A stretch of 64,000 nt of DNA from Ferrimonas marina. GTDB taxonomy: Bacteria > Pseudomonadota > Gammaproteobacteria > Enterobacterales > Shewanellaceae. A program made the position numbers and the translations under genes. The stretch is from assembly GCF_900129905.1 (NCBI RefSeq), contig NZ_FQXG01000005.1, positions 62,001-126,000 of the forward strand, in the 5' to 3' direction. Of the stretch, positions 1 to 8,501 are shown piece by piece. The stretch's first letter is position 1; each line of letters begins with the position of its first letter. Below the pieces are notes generated by a model, which was not told the origin of the DNA, ran no database searches, and saw only the letters and a list, made by a program, of their open reading frames with translations.

Positions 1-819
1 GGCAGCCATGGCCAGACCGTACGCCATCACCCCGGTGGCCCGCACGCCTTCACCCTGCAGATCGGCTGCCCCAACACCCTGGCGGTGGAGACCGGCATCG
101 ATGTGATCGCCGATTTTCGCCGCAAAGACATCGCCCTGGGCGGCCAGGGCGCGCCCCTGGTGCCCGCCTTCCACCAGGGCCTGTTTGCCGCCGACGTCCC
201 GCGGATGATCGTCAACATCGGCGGCATTGCAAACCTGACCTGCCTGAAAGGCGATGAGGTGCTGGGTTATGACACCGGCCCGGGCAATACCCTGATGGAC
301 GCCTGGGCCCGCGAGCATTTTGACCTGCCCTTTGACCGCGACGGCCAGATCGCCGCCAGTGGCAAGGTGGACGGCGCGCTGCTCAAGCGACTGCTGAGTC
401 ACCCCTACTTTGCCCAACCTGCGCCCAAGAGCACCGGCCGGGAGCTGTTCAACACCAGTTGGCTGGCCAGCCACCTCAACAGCCTCGATGCTCTGCCGCT
501 GGAGGATGTGATGGCCACCCTGCTGGCCCTGACCGTGCAAACCATCGCCACCAGCGCCCAGCGTCATAGCGACAGCGGCGAGCTGTACCTTTGTGGTGGT
601 GGTGCCTTTAACGCGGCTTTGGTCAGTCAGCTGCAGCAAACCCTGCCCAGCTTCAAGGTCACTACCACCTCCGAGCTGGGGCTGGACCCTCAATGGGTAG
701 AAGGGCTGGCCTTCGCCTGGCTGGCCTGGCGCCACATCAACGGCCTGCCCGGCAACCTGCCGGCGGTCACCGGCGCCAAGCGCGAGGCGATCCTCGGCGC
801 GCGCTATCCGGCAGCATGA
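1..819 (+). CDS. anmK: Anhydro-N-acetylmuramic acid kinase (5' truncated by window)
   Basis: The reading frame is open from base 1, so the N-terminus lies outside the window. AnmK phosphorylates and opens 1,6-anhydro-MurNAc during peptidoglycan recycling in the cytoplasm. The visible start [11 protein letters not shown], followed by [49 protein letters not shown] and GYDTGPGN, is characteristic of the family and supplies its nucleotide- and sugar-binding segments. GGGAFN near residue 200 and the ending are family-typical. A GC-rich hairpin follows the stop. Confidence 0.96.
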   Translation, partial: GSHGQTVRHHPGGPHAFTLQIGCPNTLAVETGIDVIADFRRKDIALGGQGAPLVPAFHQGLFAADVPRMIVNIGGIANLTCLKGDEVLGYDTGPGNTLMDAWAREHFDLPFDRDGQIAASGKVDGALLKRLLSHPYFAQPAPKSTGRELFNTSWLASHLNSLDALPLEDVMATLLALTVQTIATSAQRHSDSGELYLCGGGAFNAALVSQLQQTLPSFKVTTTSELGLDPQWVEGLAFAWLAWRHINGLPGNLPAVTGAKREAILGARYPAA

Positions 820-858
820 TGTTGTTGTCGCTTTAGCGACGGCGAACGCTGGATAAGA

Positions 859-882
859 AAAGGGGCCCCAAGGCCCCTTTCT
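859..882 (+). terminator. Rho-independent terminator after anmK
   Basis: AAGGGGCC / GGCCCCTT hairpin flanked by A and T runs, 40 bases after the anmK stop. Confidence 0.85.
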
Positions 883-1212
883 CAATCCAAAAGAGCACGG
901 TTGAGAGGAAAGTAATTCAATACTCAAAGACGCGATGCCCCAACTGCTTCACGCCGACTTAGAGGTGCCTGAGCAGAAGCGGCGTCGGCAAGGCTGAGGG
1001 CCAGGATGGCCCGAATGACCAGCGGAGACAGGGAGGTCGACTCTGGTCAGTGCTGCTAGCCGATGTCGCTGGGCGAAGACAAGCACCGAATGGAGGCAAA
1101 GGGGAGTCCAGAGGGGCAGAGCCCCTTTGGTTGAAGTCGCCAACGCGACAACCAAGTGCTTTGAAGCTGCTGCACAATGGCAATGTGGAAACACAAAGAC
1201 AAAAGAACAAAG
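883..1212. other. Hairpin-rich intergenic stretch between convergent anmK and chrA
   Basis: About 330 bases without a credible gene. Open frames on both strands here have no ribosome-binding site and no recognisable protein. It contains a perfect AGGGGC-AGA-GCCCCT hairpin (1112-1126) and, right after it, GGTTG-AA-GTCGC-CAAC-GCGAC-AACC (1128-1152). This looks like a structured intergenic repeat or a small RNA decay product rather than coding DNA; the family is not recognised. Confidence 0.4.
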
Positions 1213-1234
1213 AAAGGGGCCCGCAGGCCCCTTT
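1213..1234 (-). terminator. Terminator of chrA
   Basis: AAAGGGGCC-CGCA-GGCCCCTTT hairpin just downstream (minus sense) of the chrA stop; near twin of the anmK terminator. Confidence 0.8.
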
Positions 1235-1241
1235 AGTATCC

Positions 1242-2426
1242 CTACAGCAGGGCGAAACGCAGCAAGCAAGCCCCGACCATAAAGGCGATCAGCGCCCAAA
1301 TCGGCCACTTCAAGCCCCGCAGGACAAACAGCCCCAGGATCACCAGCGCCATCTCCACCGGGCCGTGCACCGCGGTGACAAACACCGGGGCAAACAGGGC
1401 GCTGATCAGCAACCCCACCACTGCAGCGTTGATCCCCGCCGCTGCCGCCGCCACCTTAGGGCGTGACGCCAGCGCCTCCCAGCCGTGATAGAGCACCAGT
1501 ACCAGCAGCAGTCCCGGCAGGAACAACGCCAGGGTGGCCACCAAGGCCCCCAGCAACGGCGATTGCGGTGCCAGCTCCGCCCCCAGGAAGGTAGCCAGGG
1601 TGAACATCGGCCCCGGCACCGCCTGAGCAGCAGCGTAGCCGGTCAAAAAGGTCTCCGCCCCCACCTGGCTGCCCACGGTTTCCTGCAGCAGTGGCAGCAC
1701 CACGTGGCCGCCACCAAACACCAGCGCCCCGGCCTGGAAGAAGTCTTTGTAGATCTGATGCAAGCCGCCCATGGCGGGTAACAGCGCCAGGCCCAGCGCC
1801 AGCGCCAATGCCAGTGCCGCGCCGCGCTGCCAGCGCGTACTACCGGTGCCATTGGCGGTTGCCGGTATCGCAACCGCTGGGGTCAGGCTAGCTGACAGCA
1901 GCGCCGCGACAGCCAATACCGCCAGTTGCGCCAGCACCCCGGGCACCACCAACAGCACCGCGGCACTGACGCAGGCCAGGCCCCAGTGCAGCCGACGTTT
2001 GCAGAAACTGCCCGCCATCCCCCACACCGCGTCGGTCACCACCACCACCGCCAGCAGCTTCAGGCCAAAGATCACCGCATCCACTGCCGGGTTACCCATC
2101 ACCGACTGGCCCAGGCGACTGAGGCCGTACATCAGCAGAAATGAGGGCGTGGTAAAGCCAAGGAAAGCCGCGATGGCGCCCGGCACCCCGGCCTTACGGT
2201 AGCCCAAGGCAAAACCAACCTGACTGGAACCGGGCCCCGGCAAAAACTGAGACAGGGCCACCAGACGACCATAAGCAGCGTCATCGAGCCACTTGTCCTG
2301 TTCGACAAACTTCTTGCGGTAGTAGCCAATATGAGCCGCCGGCCCACCAAAGCTGACCCAGCCCAGCAGAAAGAATTGAACAAAGATGTGTATCACGGCC
2401 TTCATCAGCGACTCGGTTGTTTGCAA
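1242..2426 (-). CDS. chrA: Chromate transporter, two-domain ChrA
   Basis: Inner-membrane CHR-family protein of 394 residues, the long form with two homologous halves. The first half has the signature FFLLGWVSFGGPAAHIGYY (residues ~18-36), the second the related FFQAGALVFGGGHVVLPLL. About ten hydrophobic segments are visible. Family members export chromate, probably coupled to the membrane potential; some act on other oxyanions, so the substrate here is inferred. It stands alone, without chrB or chrC, convergent with anmK and divergent from the DsbA-like gene. Confidence 0.9.
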   Translation of the reverse strand: MQTTESLMKAVIHIFVQFFLLGWVSFGGPAAHIGYYRKKFVEQDKWLDDAAYGRLVALSQFLPGPGSSQVGFALGYRKAGVPGAIAAFLGFTTPSFLLMYGLSRLGQSVMGNPAVDAVIFGLKLLAVVVVTDAVWGMAGSFCKRRLHWGLACVSAAVLLVVPGVLAQLAVLAVAALLSASLTPAVAIPATANGTGSTRWQRGAALALALALGLALLPAMGGLHQIYKDFFQAGALVFGGGHVVLPLLQETVGSQVGAETFLTGYAAAQAVPGPMFTLATFLGAELAPQSPLLGALVATLALFLPGLLLVLVLYHGWEALASRPKVAAAAAGINAAVVGLLISALFAPVFVTAVHGPVEMALVILGLFVLRGLKWPIWALIAFMVGACLLRFALL

Positions 2427-2661
2427 TAGATTCTCTGGCCCCCGATCTTAATGATGTCGATGATGTTGTCATGACAATTCGGGCTGCTATGACAAAGATT
2501 TACATCCTTACCCATGCTCTATCTCGGCATCCGCATCACAGATTGCGTCACCTTGGGGGCGAACAGTTCACATTTTGCCGACAAAACGACCCCTTTGCTT
2601 GCTGCCCTTGCCACAATCGGCGATACCCCTGCGCAGCAACCACTCAAGCAAAGGATCCCTC

Positions 2662-3411
2662 ATGCAAACTGCCTATCAACGCGCCGCCAGCCTGCTCCTG
2701 ACTGCCGCCCTGGGCCTGGCCCCTATCGCCAGCCAGGCCGAAGAGCTGGGCGGCTGTGGTGGCGAGCCCCAGACCACCGAGTCCGGCGCCCCCTCGCTGT
2801 TTTCCACCTGCTCCGGCGACAGCCTGGCAACCCCGACTCAGCTACCTGAGCACGGCAGCGACAGTGAGTATGTCGAAGGGGTGCACTACAAGCAGGTTTC
2901 CGGCATTGAGATCGAGGCGGACACCCCGTTCCTGGTGGAGTACCTATGGATCGGCTGCCCCTACTGCATCAAGATTGAGCCCTACCTGGACGGCTACCTG
3001 GCCGATAACCAGGAAACCGCGCTGGTGCGCCGTCACTCCGCCAAGAATCCCACCTGGGAGCGCGATGCCCGGCTCTACTACGCCTTGGAGCAGTCCAATC
3101 AACTGGCGGTGCTGCACGAGCTGATGGATCACTATGTGGCCCTGCGTCGCAGCGGCGTCGACGCTGCGGATGCCGATCTGGCCCCCTTCTTTGCCGAGCG
3201 TGGCATGGATTACGACGCCCTACTGAAGTTGGCCAACGGCGCCGACGTGGATGCCCTGATCGCCACCACCAAACGGGAGATGGACGCCATCGAGCTGCAG
3301 TTTGTCCCCACCCTGGTGGTCAACGGGAAATACATGGTGCTCTACTCCGACGCCATTGAAACCAATGAACAGCGCATGGCGCTGGTAGAGTACCTGGCCG
3401 AGCTGGACTAA
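2662..3411 (+). CDS. Periplasmic DsbA-like thiol:disulfide oxidoreductase
   Basis: 249 residues with a Sec signal peptide (ATG at 2662, cleavage near ASQAEE) and a thioredoxin-fold DsbA core. The active site is GCPYC (CPYC, against CPHC in E. coli DsbA) and the cis-proline loop is FVPTLVVNGKYMV. The start was chosen because it yields a proper signal peptide; an in-frame upstream start at 2575 would add 29 non-signal residues. A short Cys-containing insert (GGCGGEPQ, STCSGDS) after the signal peptide is unusual. It probably oxidises exported thiol proteins, including apocytochromes; no dsbB is adjacent, so partner and redox direction are unknown. Confidence 0.85.
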   Translation: MQTAYQRAASLLLTAALGLAPIASQAEELGGCGGEPQTTESGAPSLFSTCSGDSLATPTQLPEHGSDSEYVEGVHYKQVSGIEIEADTPFLVEYLWIGCPYCIKIEPYLDGYLADNQETALVRRHSAKNPTWERDARLYYALEQSNQLAVLHELMDHYVALRRSGVDAADADLAPFFAERGMDYDALLKLANGADVDALIATTKREMDAIELQFVPTLVVNGKYMVLYSDAIETNEQRMALVEYLAELD

Positions 3412-3435
3412 CCGCTCCGATTGAGCCTGTCTCTG

Positions 3436-3469
3436 GCCCACCCCGACCTGCTCGGCGGTGGGCTTTTTT
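3436..3469 (+). terminator. Terminator after the DsbA-like gene
   Basis: GCCCACC ... GGTGGGC stem followed by TTTTTT. Confidence 0.85.
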
Positions 3470-3589
3470 GTATCAGACTGCGGCGTGCCGGCCCCCTCTT
3501 TTTCCGATCAATCGCTCCCCGTCTAAGGGCCCGGAAATTAAAACTAAAACCCCGAGCTGGAAATAACTTCCCAGTCAGGCCAAGCAAGC

Positions 3590-3631
3590 TGATAAATAAA
3601 ATTATCAGGCTTTGATAACTTTATTTATCAA
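3590..3631. promoter_or_regulatory. Two tandem TGATAA-N6-TTATCA dyads upstream of the kinase gene
   Basis: Left dyad TGATAAATAAAATTATCA (3590-3607) and right dyad TTGATAA-N6-TTATCAA (3612-3631) have centres about 23 bp apart. The two dyads are also mutually inverted: 3591-3606 and 3614-3629 match as an inverted repeat at 15 of 16 positions. They sit in an AT-rich island 220 bases before the kinase start and 160 bases before its probable promoter. Paired operators about two helical turns apart suggest a cooperatively binding dimeric regulator; a cruciform or hairpin is the alternative. Confidence 0.5.
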
Positions 3632-3779
3632 CAGCATGATCTTGCGATTTCACCAAGGTGTCGTCACCGGCATTCGAGGGCAAAAGCTAAGGTAGCCGCG
3701 ACAGGCTATGCCTGTGGCAGCAGGACTTCGACCCAACTTTCACATTTAAGTCATCTTGTTGTCACACAGGGTCCCGGGT

Positions 3780-3822
3780 TTGGAATTGGCTCACAGATTC
3801 GGTTCATTGGTCCCCCTATAAT
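3780..3822 (+). promoter_or_regulatory. Probable CRP-class-II-like promoter of the histidine kinase operon
   Basis: A TATAAT -10 box lies at 3817-3822, preceded by a C-run (3812-3816). TTGGA-N6-TCACA (3780-3795) is a half-perfect CRP-type dyad centred about 41.5 bp before the expected start point. The same arrangement, TCACAGA-N14-CCCCCTATRAT, occurs before the paralogous kinase at 8513-8544. No good -35 box is visible, which fits activator dependence. Confidence 0.5.
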
Positions 3823-3849
3823 CCCCAAAGCCTGGCTAGGGAGAGGCTG

Positions 3850-5229
3850 ATGTCGTCGCTGTTAATATTTAATATCTATCTATTTTATGGCTTAGCTTTC
3901 TTTGCCATCGGCAGCGTGATCGCATTTCAAAACCTGCGCTTCAGTCAGCTTCCCATTGCCACCGCCCTGCCGGCCCTGGCCCTGTTTGGCTTTACCCACG
4001 CCTTCCATGAGTGGGCCGAGCTCTACCTTGAACTGCTGGCCCCCTACAAATCCCTCTCCTGGCTAAGGGAGATGGCGGTGCTGCGCACCATCAAGCTGTG
4101 GCTCTCCTTCGTGGCACTGACCTGGTTTGCCTGGTTGATGCTGGGCCTGATCCGCTTCCCCCTGCGCCACTGGGTCCGCACCGGTACCTACGGCCTGTTT
4201 CTCCTGTTTGGCCTGCATGTGCTGTTCAGCGCGTTTTACCTCAACCAGGACCATTATCTCGACACGGTTAACCTGCTCACCCGCCTGATCTTTGGCCTGG
4301 GCGCGTCGGTGGTGGCCGGAGCCGCGCTGATCCTCTATGCCCGGCAACACCGCGCCGAGAGCGATCTCTCCGCCGTCTATTTTGGCTACTGTGGCATCGC
4401 CCTGATCGCCTATGGCCTGGCGGCGGGCCTGCTCAAGACCGAATGGAGCCTGTGGGTGCCGGTAACCCGAACCTTCTGCGCCCTGGCCGTGTTGGTCACC
4501 CTGTTTCGCGCGCTGAAGATCTTCGATCGGGAACGGGAGCTGCAGATCCAAGCCCAACAGCGACAGCTCTATCGCGGCGAGAAGATGCGCGCCATGGGCG
4601 AGCTGGCCTCCGGCATCGCCCATGAGATTAAAACCCCGCTGAGCTACGCCCAGCTCAGCTGTGACCTGCTGCAGAAGCGCTGGTGCCCCGACGCACCGGA
4701 ACGCAAACAGCTCGACCGGGTGCAGCGTGGCCTGCAGCGGGCAGCCCACATCAGCCAGGAGGTGCTGCAGTTCTCCCGCCAGCAACCGGCGCAGATGCAG
4801 ACCGTGCAGCTCAGTGAGGTGGTGCACTCCGCCCTGGACCTGATGGCACATCGCCTTAAGCCCTTCACCGTGGCGTGTCGGCTGGATCCCAGCCTGAGGA
4901 TCCAGGGCGATCGCATCAAGCTGGAGGAGGTGCTGATCAACCTGCTGCAGAACGCCATCGATGCCAGCGAGCAGGAGAAGAGTTTGGAGATCCATAGCTG
5001 GGCCCGGGGTGACCGCGTCTTGCTGCAGGTGCTGGATCACGGCAGCGGCATCGACCCGACCCAACTCAAACGGGTGCTGCAGCCCTTCTACACCACCAAA
5101 GACAACGGCACCGGTCTGGGTCTGGCCATCAGCCAGCAGATCATCCATGAGCACCAGGGCGAGCTGACCCTGGACAACTGGATGAAGGGCCTGCGTGTCA
5201 CCATTAACCTACCGAGGTACCTGGCATGA
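3850..5229 (+). CDS. Seven-TM sensor histidine kinase
   Basis: 459 residues. The N-terminal ~230 residues form about seven hydrophobic helices; TM2 carries FTHAFHEWAEL, whose two His and acidic residues are kept in the paralogue at 8573. A linker helix (FDRERELQIQAQQRQL) leads to a HisKA H-box GIAHEIKTPL with H258, then the N-box NLLQNAIDASEQ, G1 DHGSGID, F-box QPFYTTK and G2 GTGLGLAIS, all intact. It should autophosphorylate and pass phosphate to the regulator whose start overlaps its stop by four bases (ATGA). The ligand is unknown; conserved intramembrane His residues make a redox, quinone or haem cue possible (inference). Confidence 0.9.
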   Translation: MSSLLIFNIYLFYGLAFFAIGSVIAFQNLRFSQLPIATALPALALFGFTHAFHEWAELYLELLAPYKSLSWLREMAVLRTIKLWLSFVALTWFAWLMLGLIRFPLRHWVRTGTYGLFLLFGLHVLFSAFYLNQDHYLDTVNLLTRLIFGLGASVVAGAALILYARQHRAESDLSAVYFGYCGIALIAYGLAAGLLKTEWSLWVPVTRTFCALAVLVTLFRALKIFDRERELQIQAQQRQLYRGEKMRAMGELASGIAHEIKTPLSYAQLSCDLLQKRWCPDAPERKQLDRVQRGLQRAAHISQEVLQFSRQQPAQMQTVQLSEVVHSALDLMAHRLKPFTVACRLDPSLRIQGDRIKLEEVLINLLQNAIDASEQEKSLEIHSWARGDRVLLQVLDHGSGIDPTQLKRVLQPFYTTKDNGTGLGLAISQQIIHEHQGELTLDNWMKGLRVTINLPRYLA

Positions 5230-5861
5230 CGCTGAAGATCCTGTTAGCGGAAGACGATACCGAGCTGCGCGAAACCCTGGTGGATGCGCTGGAGTTTGAA
5301 GGGATGGCCGTGCGCGCCTGCGACTGTGCCGAGACCGCCATCGCCGCCGCACAGCAGGAGCGGTTCGACATCGCCCTGCTGGACCTGGTGATGCCGGGAA
5401 TGACCGGGATCGAAGCACAAACCGCCCTGAAACAGATACAGCCGGATATGGGGTTGGTACTGACCACTGCCTTTGCCACGGTGGACACCGCGGTGGAGGC
5501 GATGAAGAAAGGCGCCGACGAGTTCCTCACCAAGCCCTTTAACCTGGAAGCCTTGGCCACTACCCTGCGACGGGTTCAGGCCCAGCGGCAAACCCAGCCT
5601 CAGTTTGCCGACGAAGAGGCGGACAAGATCTTCGCCGCCCTGTCCAACCCCATTCGGCGCCAGGCCCTGCTGCACCTAAGCCATCATGCGCCAATGCGCT
5701 TTATGGATCTGTGCCGCAAGGTGGGCATCGAGGATCACACCAAGTTCAACTTCCACCTGCGCCAACTCAAGCAGAGTGGGCTGCTGCAACAAAATGTGAA
5801 CAAGCTCTACATTCTGACCAACAAAGGCCGCCAGATGTGTCAACTTCTGGCCGGTGAATGA
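5226..5861 (+). CDS. Response regulator with ArsR-like winged-helix output domain
   Basis: 211 residues, translationally coupled to the kinase. The receiver domain is complete: acidic pair D10-D11, phospho-acceptor D53 in LLDLVMPGMTG, T80/T81 in LTTAF, K103 in TKPF. After a Gln-rich linker, residues ~128-211 form an unusual output. FAALSNPIRRQALLHLS is the opening helix of ArsR-type winged helices, followed by a recognition-helix region (KFNFHLRQLKQSGLL) and a wing (KLYILTNKGRQM). This is neither an OmpR, NarL nor NtrC output. Probable target genes are the adjacent octaheme cytochrome and its own operon (inference). Confidence 0.87.
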   Translation: MTLKILLAEDDTELRETLVDALEFEGMAVRACDCAETAIAAAQQERFDIALLDLVMPGMTGIEAQTALKQIQPDMGLVLTTAFATVDTAVEAMKKGADEFLTKPFNLEALATTLRRVQAQRQTQPQFADEEADKIFAALSNPIRRQALLHLSHHAPMRFMDLCRKVGIEDHTKFNFHLRQLKQSGLLQQNVNKLYILTNKGRQMCQLLAGE

Positions 5862-5901
5862 TCAATTTAAAACAAGTAAAAACAGCAGCTTAATCAGGTT
5901 C

Positions 5902-5950
5902 AGATAAGGCCACTTCACAGAAACCCCATTCTGGGTAACCGGGCTTATCT
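5902..5950. promoter_or_regulatory. Nested inverted repeats between regulator and octaheme gene
   Basis: AGATAAG (5902-5908) pairs with CTTATCT (5944-5950), and inside the loop CAGAA (5918-5922) pairs with TTCTG (5929-5933). The GATAA/TTATC half-sites resemble those of the dyads at 3590-3631. It could be an operator for the upstream regulator or an RNA hairpin separating regulator and cytochrome expression. Confidence 0.35.
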
Positions 5951-6023
5951 GGAAGCCACTGAGGCCAATTTCAGATACTCATCCTGCCAAAAATAGCCGC
6001 ATTGAGCGGTGCAGGAGATGATG

Positions 6024-7712
6024 ATGAAAACCTTCCAGAAAACCACCCTGGCATTGCTGATGGGGTCCGTGGCCCTCGTTGGTTGTGGCAGTGACAGCAA
6101 GGACGACACCACCCCGCCGGTGACCCCGCCGCCGGAGAACACCCCGCCAGTCGCGGAAGACGCCAGCCGCGTCACCGAGAGCAACCTGCCGCTCACCATC
6201 AACCCGATGCTGCACGCCAGCGACGCCGACGAAGGCGACGTGCTGACTCTGGTCAGTGCCAGCAGCGAGCAGGGCAAGATCACCGTCGATGGCGATCGCA
6301 TCCGCTTTGACCCCCAGGGCGAGGTGGGCGAAGTAGCCATCCAGTACACCATCAGTGACGGCACCGACGAAGCCTCCGCCACCATCACCGTCAAGGTGCA
6401 CGAGGCGATCTACGCGGGTACCCAGACCTGTCTGACCTGCCACAGCATGGAATCCCTGGGGGATGCCAGTGCGCACCAGAACCACGGTCACAACTTCAAG
6501 ATCATGAAGATCGCCAACGACGAAGCACCGGCCTTCCCTTACGTGGATGTGGACGGCGCGCTGGAGATGATCGACAACGACGGTAATCCCACCGACAACA
6601 CCCTGGGTACCCCAGTCAGCTACGCCGACGTCAGCTACACCTCCGGCGGCTACGCCTGGAAGATCCGCTGGATGGATGAAGACGGCTACCTGGTGACCGG
6701 CCAGCAGGCCCAACACAACGTGCACGCTGAGCGCCTGGGTTACGACGACCAGATCATGTCCAACTACAACGGCGGCACCGTCGACAAGCCCTACGACTGT
6801 GGCCACTGCCACACCACCGGCTGGAAGCCCTACGACGAAGCGCTCAACCCGCAGAAGCAGGATGACCGACCCGGCATCATGGGCACCTGGGTGGCCGAGG
6901 GCGTGCAGTGTGAGGCCTGCCACGGCGCCGGTCGTGACCACGTTAAGAGCATGAGCAAGGACGACATCACCCGCTTCGCCACCCCGCGTACCACCGCGGA
7001 TCTGCAAAGCGACACCATGGGTTACGGTCAGCCGATGCACTGTGCCGAGTGCCACACCCGCGATGGTGATCGTACCCACTGGAAGGGCTATGAGAGCTCC
7101 TTCAACCTGGCCGTGGCCGCTGCGCTGGAAGCCGGCGAGATCACTCAGGAAGTGGCCGATGCCGCGCCGGAATACGGTGCCCGCGTGATGGTTCGTTCCG
7201 GCCTGCCCCGTCACCATCAGACCCACGACGAACTGATGGCGATCGATCCGGACACCTTCGAGATCACCGGTAAGCACTACCAGAAGTTCCCGCTCTACTA
7301 CGGTGCCGAGAACGCCTGTGCGGTGTGCCACGACACCCACGAGTCCACCGTGTTTGAAGGCGGCGCCACCATGGCCTGTACCGATTGCCACACTGGCGAT
7401 CACCAAAAGGAGTTCAACGACGAGCTGAGCTTCAGCCACGCCTCTGTCGACTGTGTAGCCTGCCACATGCCCAAGGTGGTGAAGAACGCCCTGACCACCA
7501 CCACCAAGGCTGGCGTCAAAGCCGGTGATATCGCCCTGCACACCTTCGCCATCGACCTCTACAACGAAAAGGGTCAGGTGCAAGACAGCGAGGCGCGGGA
7601 CACCTATATGTACCCCTACCTGCAGCACGACTTCGCCTGTGGCCAGTGCCACAACGCGGATGACGGCAAGCTGGAGGTACTCAAGGCCAAAGGCGGCACC
7701 ATCCACAAATAA
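6024..7712 (+). CDS. Octaheme c-type cytochrome lipoprotein with an Ig/cadherin-like domain
   Basis: About 562 residues. The start at 6024 fits AGGAG at 6013-6017; ATGs at 6018 and 6021 are too close to it. A lipobox (SVALVGC) predicts a lipoprotein. Residues ~35-125 resemble a cadherin/Ig-like repeat (ASDADEGDVLTL, YTISDGTDEASATITV). The haem part has eight CXXCH motifs: CLTCH, CGHCH, CEACH, CAECH, CAVCH, CTDCH, CVACH, CGQCH. GVQCEACHGAGRDH and CHTTGW match the cytochrome c554/octaheme superfamily. All motifs are CXXCH, so the CXXCK active site of nitrite reductases is absent. It is likely a periplasmic or surface electron carrier or oxyanion reductase; the substrate is unknown. Confidence 0.88.
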   Translation: MKTFQKTTLALLMGSVALVGCGSDSKDDTTPPVTPPPENTPPVAEDASRVTESNLPLTINPMLHASDADEGDVLTLVSASSEQGKITVDGDRIRFDPQGEVGEVAIQYTISDGTDEASATITVKVHEAIYAGTQTCLTCHSMESLGDASAHQNHGHNFKIMKIANDEAPAFPYVDVDGALEMIDNDGNPTDNTLGTPVSYADVSYTSGGYAWKIRWMDEDGYLVTGQQAQHNVHAERLGYDDQIMSNYNGGTVDKPYDCGHCHTTGWKPYDEALNPQKQDDRPGIMGTWVAEGVQCEACHGAGRDHVKSMSKDDITRFATPRTTADLQSDTMGYGQPMHCAECHTRDGDRTHWKGYESSFNLAVAAALEAGEITQEVADAAPEYGARVMVRSGLPRHHQTHDELMAIDPDTFEITGKHYQKFPLYYGAENACAVCHDTHESTVFEGGATMACTDCHTGDHQKEFNDELSFSHASVDCVACHMPKVVKNALTTTTKAGVKAGDIALHTFAIDLYNEKGQVQDSEARDTYMYPYLQHDFACGQCHNADDGKLEVLKAKGGTIHK

Positions 7713-7747
7713 GCCGCCTCATCTCACTTCTCACTCCATACGACAAA

Positions 7748-7772
7748 CGGCCCCTCGCGGGGCCGTTTTTTT
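7748..7772 (+). terminator. Terminator of the octaheme cytochrome gene
   Basis: CGGCCCC-TCGC-GGGGCCG stem followed by seven T. Confidence 0.9.
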
Positions 7773-7785
7773 GTCATCAAGTGCA

Positions 7786-8229
7786 TCAGTTGTAGGTCAG
7801 CAGGGCCAACTCCTCCGCCTGGACCGAATAGGTGTAGCGCAACCGAGCCAGCTGCTGCTCCAGGGCCTGTCGCTGCTGTAGCGACAGGTTCATTCCTCCG
7901 CTTAATCGCTGCTCCAGTGCCTGGATCTCATCACTCTGCACCGCCAGCTGCTGCTCCAAGAACAGGGTACGCCGCTCCAGTGACTGTGGCGCCACCGCGG
8001 GCTCAGGCGAAGCACTCACCACCGCGGATCGGCTTCCCCAGCCTTGCCACAGGATCAGGGCAAACAGCAGCACATTGGCAAGCACCAGGATGGCGGTGAG
8101 TAAGCCGCGCAGTTCACGCATTGCCAAGCGCCAGCGCATGCGCCGCAGTGAGTCACTCAAATCACGATGGTGGGCGCTGGCACGGCGCGACACCGGGCCA
8201 ACACGGACGGGGTGGGGATAACGGGACAC
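7786..8229 (-). CDS. Small membrane protein with C-terminal coiled coil
   Basis: 147 residues from a GTG at 8229, chosen because AGGAG (CTCCT at 8237-8241 on the plus strand) sits seven bases ahead; a longer TTG start lacks a ribosome-binding site. A basic, Arg-rich N-terminus (~40 residues) precedes one TM helix (LLTAILVLANVLLFALILW) and a Gln/Leu/Glu-rich coiled coil to the C-terminus (~80-140). No family is recognised. It faces the octaheme gene convergently and lies upstream of and divergent from the second kinase. It may be a bitopic partner of the sensor proteins, but that is only positional. Confidence 0.6.
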   Translation of the reverse strand: MSRYPHPVRVGPVSRRASAHHRDLSDSLRRMRWRLAMRELRGLLTAILVLANVLLFALILWQGWGSRSAVVSASPEPAVAPQSLERRTLFLEQQLAVQSDEIQALEQRLSGGMNLSLQQRQALEQQLARLRYTYSVQAEELALLTYN

Positions 8230-8501
8230 AACCAAACTCCTCGACCAAGCAGGGGCGGACAGGCGCTTGGCCACCGGCAAGTAAAGCTGGCCAACACCGG
8301 TTTGTCACTGTCGTGGCGGCAACCAAAGACTAGGTGCCTCAATGACCACGCAAAACAAAATGCAACAAAGTGTGGCATTGCCAGAGAGCCCACCCGGATC
8401 TGTCGCGGCATAGCTTCCCCGGCAAAGAATGAACGACACCAGACCGGAGTAATATCAGTCGAATTTTTATTCTTAAAAATGATTAACTTAGCCATAAAAC
8501 T
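8230..8501. other. Intergenic region before the His-less kinase
   Basis: No gene seen. The stretch becomes AT-rich from about 8455 (GAATTTTTATTCTTAAAAATG) towards the promoter of the second kinase; it also holds the divergent start signals of the small coiled-coil protein. Confidence 0.4.

Noticed and set aside
5979-7706. 575-codon open frame antisense to the octaheme cytochrome
   Set aside because: Composition is a mirror of the haem-protein codons (Val/Gly/His-rich), with no ribosome-binding site or recognisable domain; high-GC codon bias explains it.
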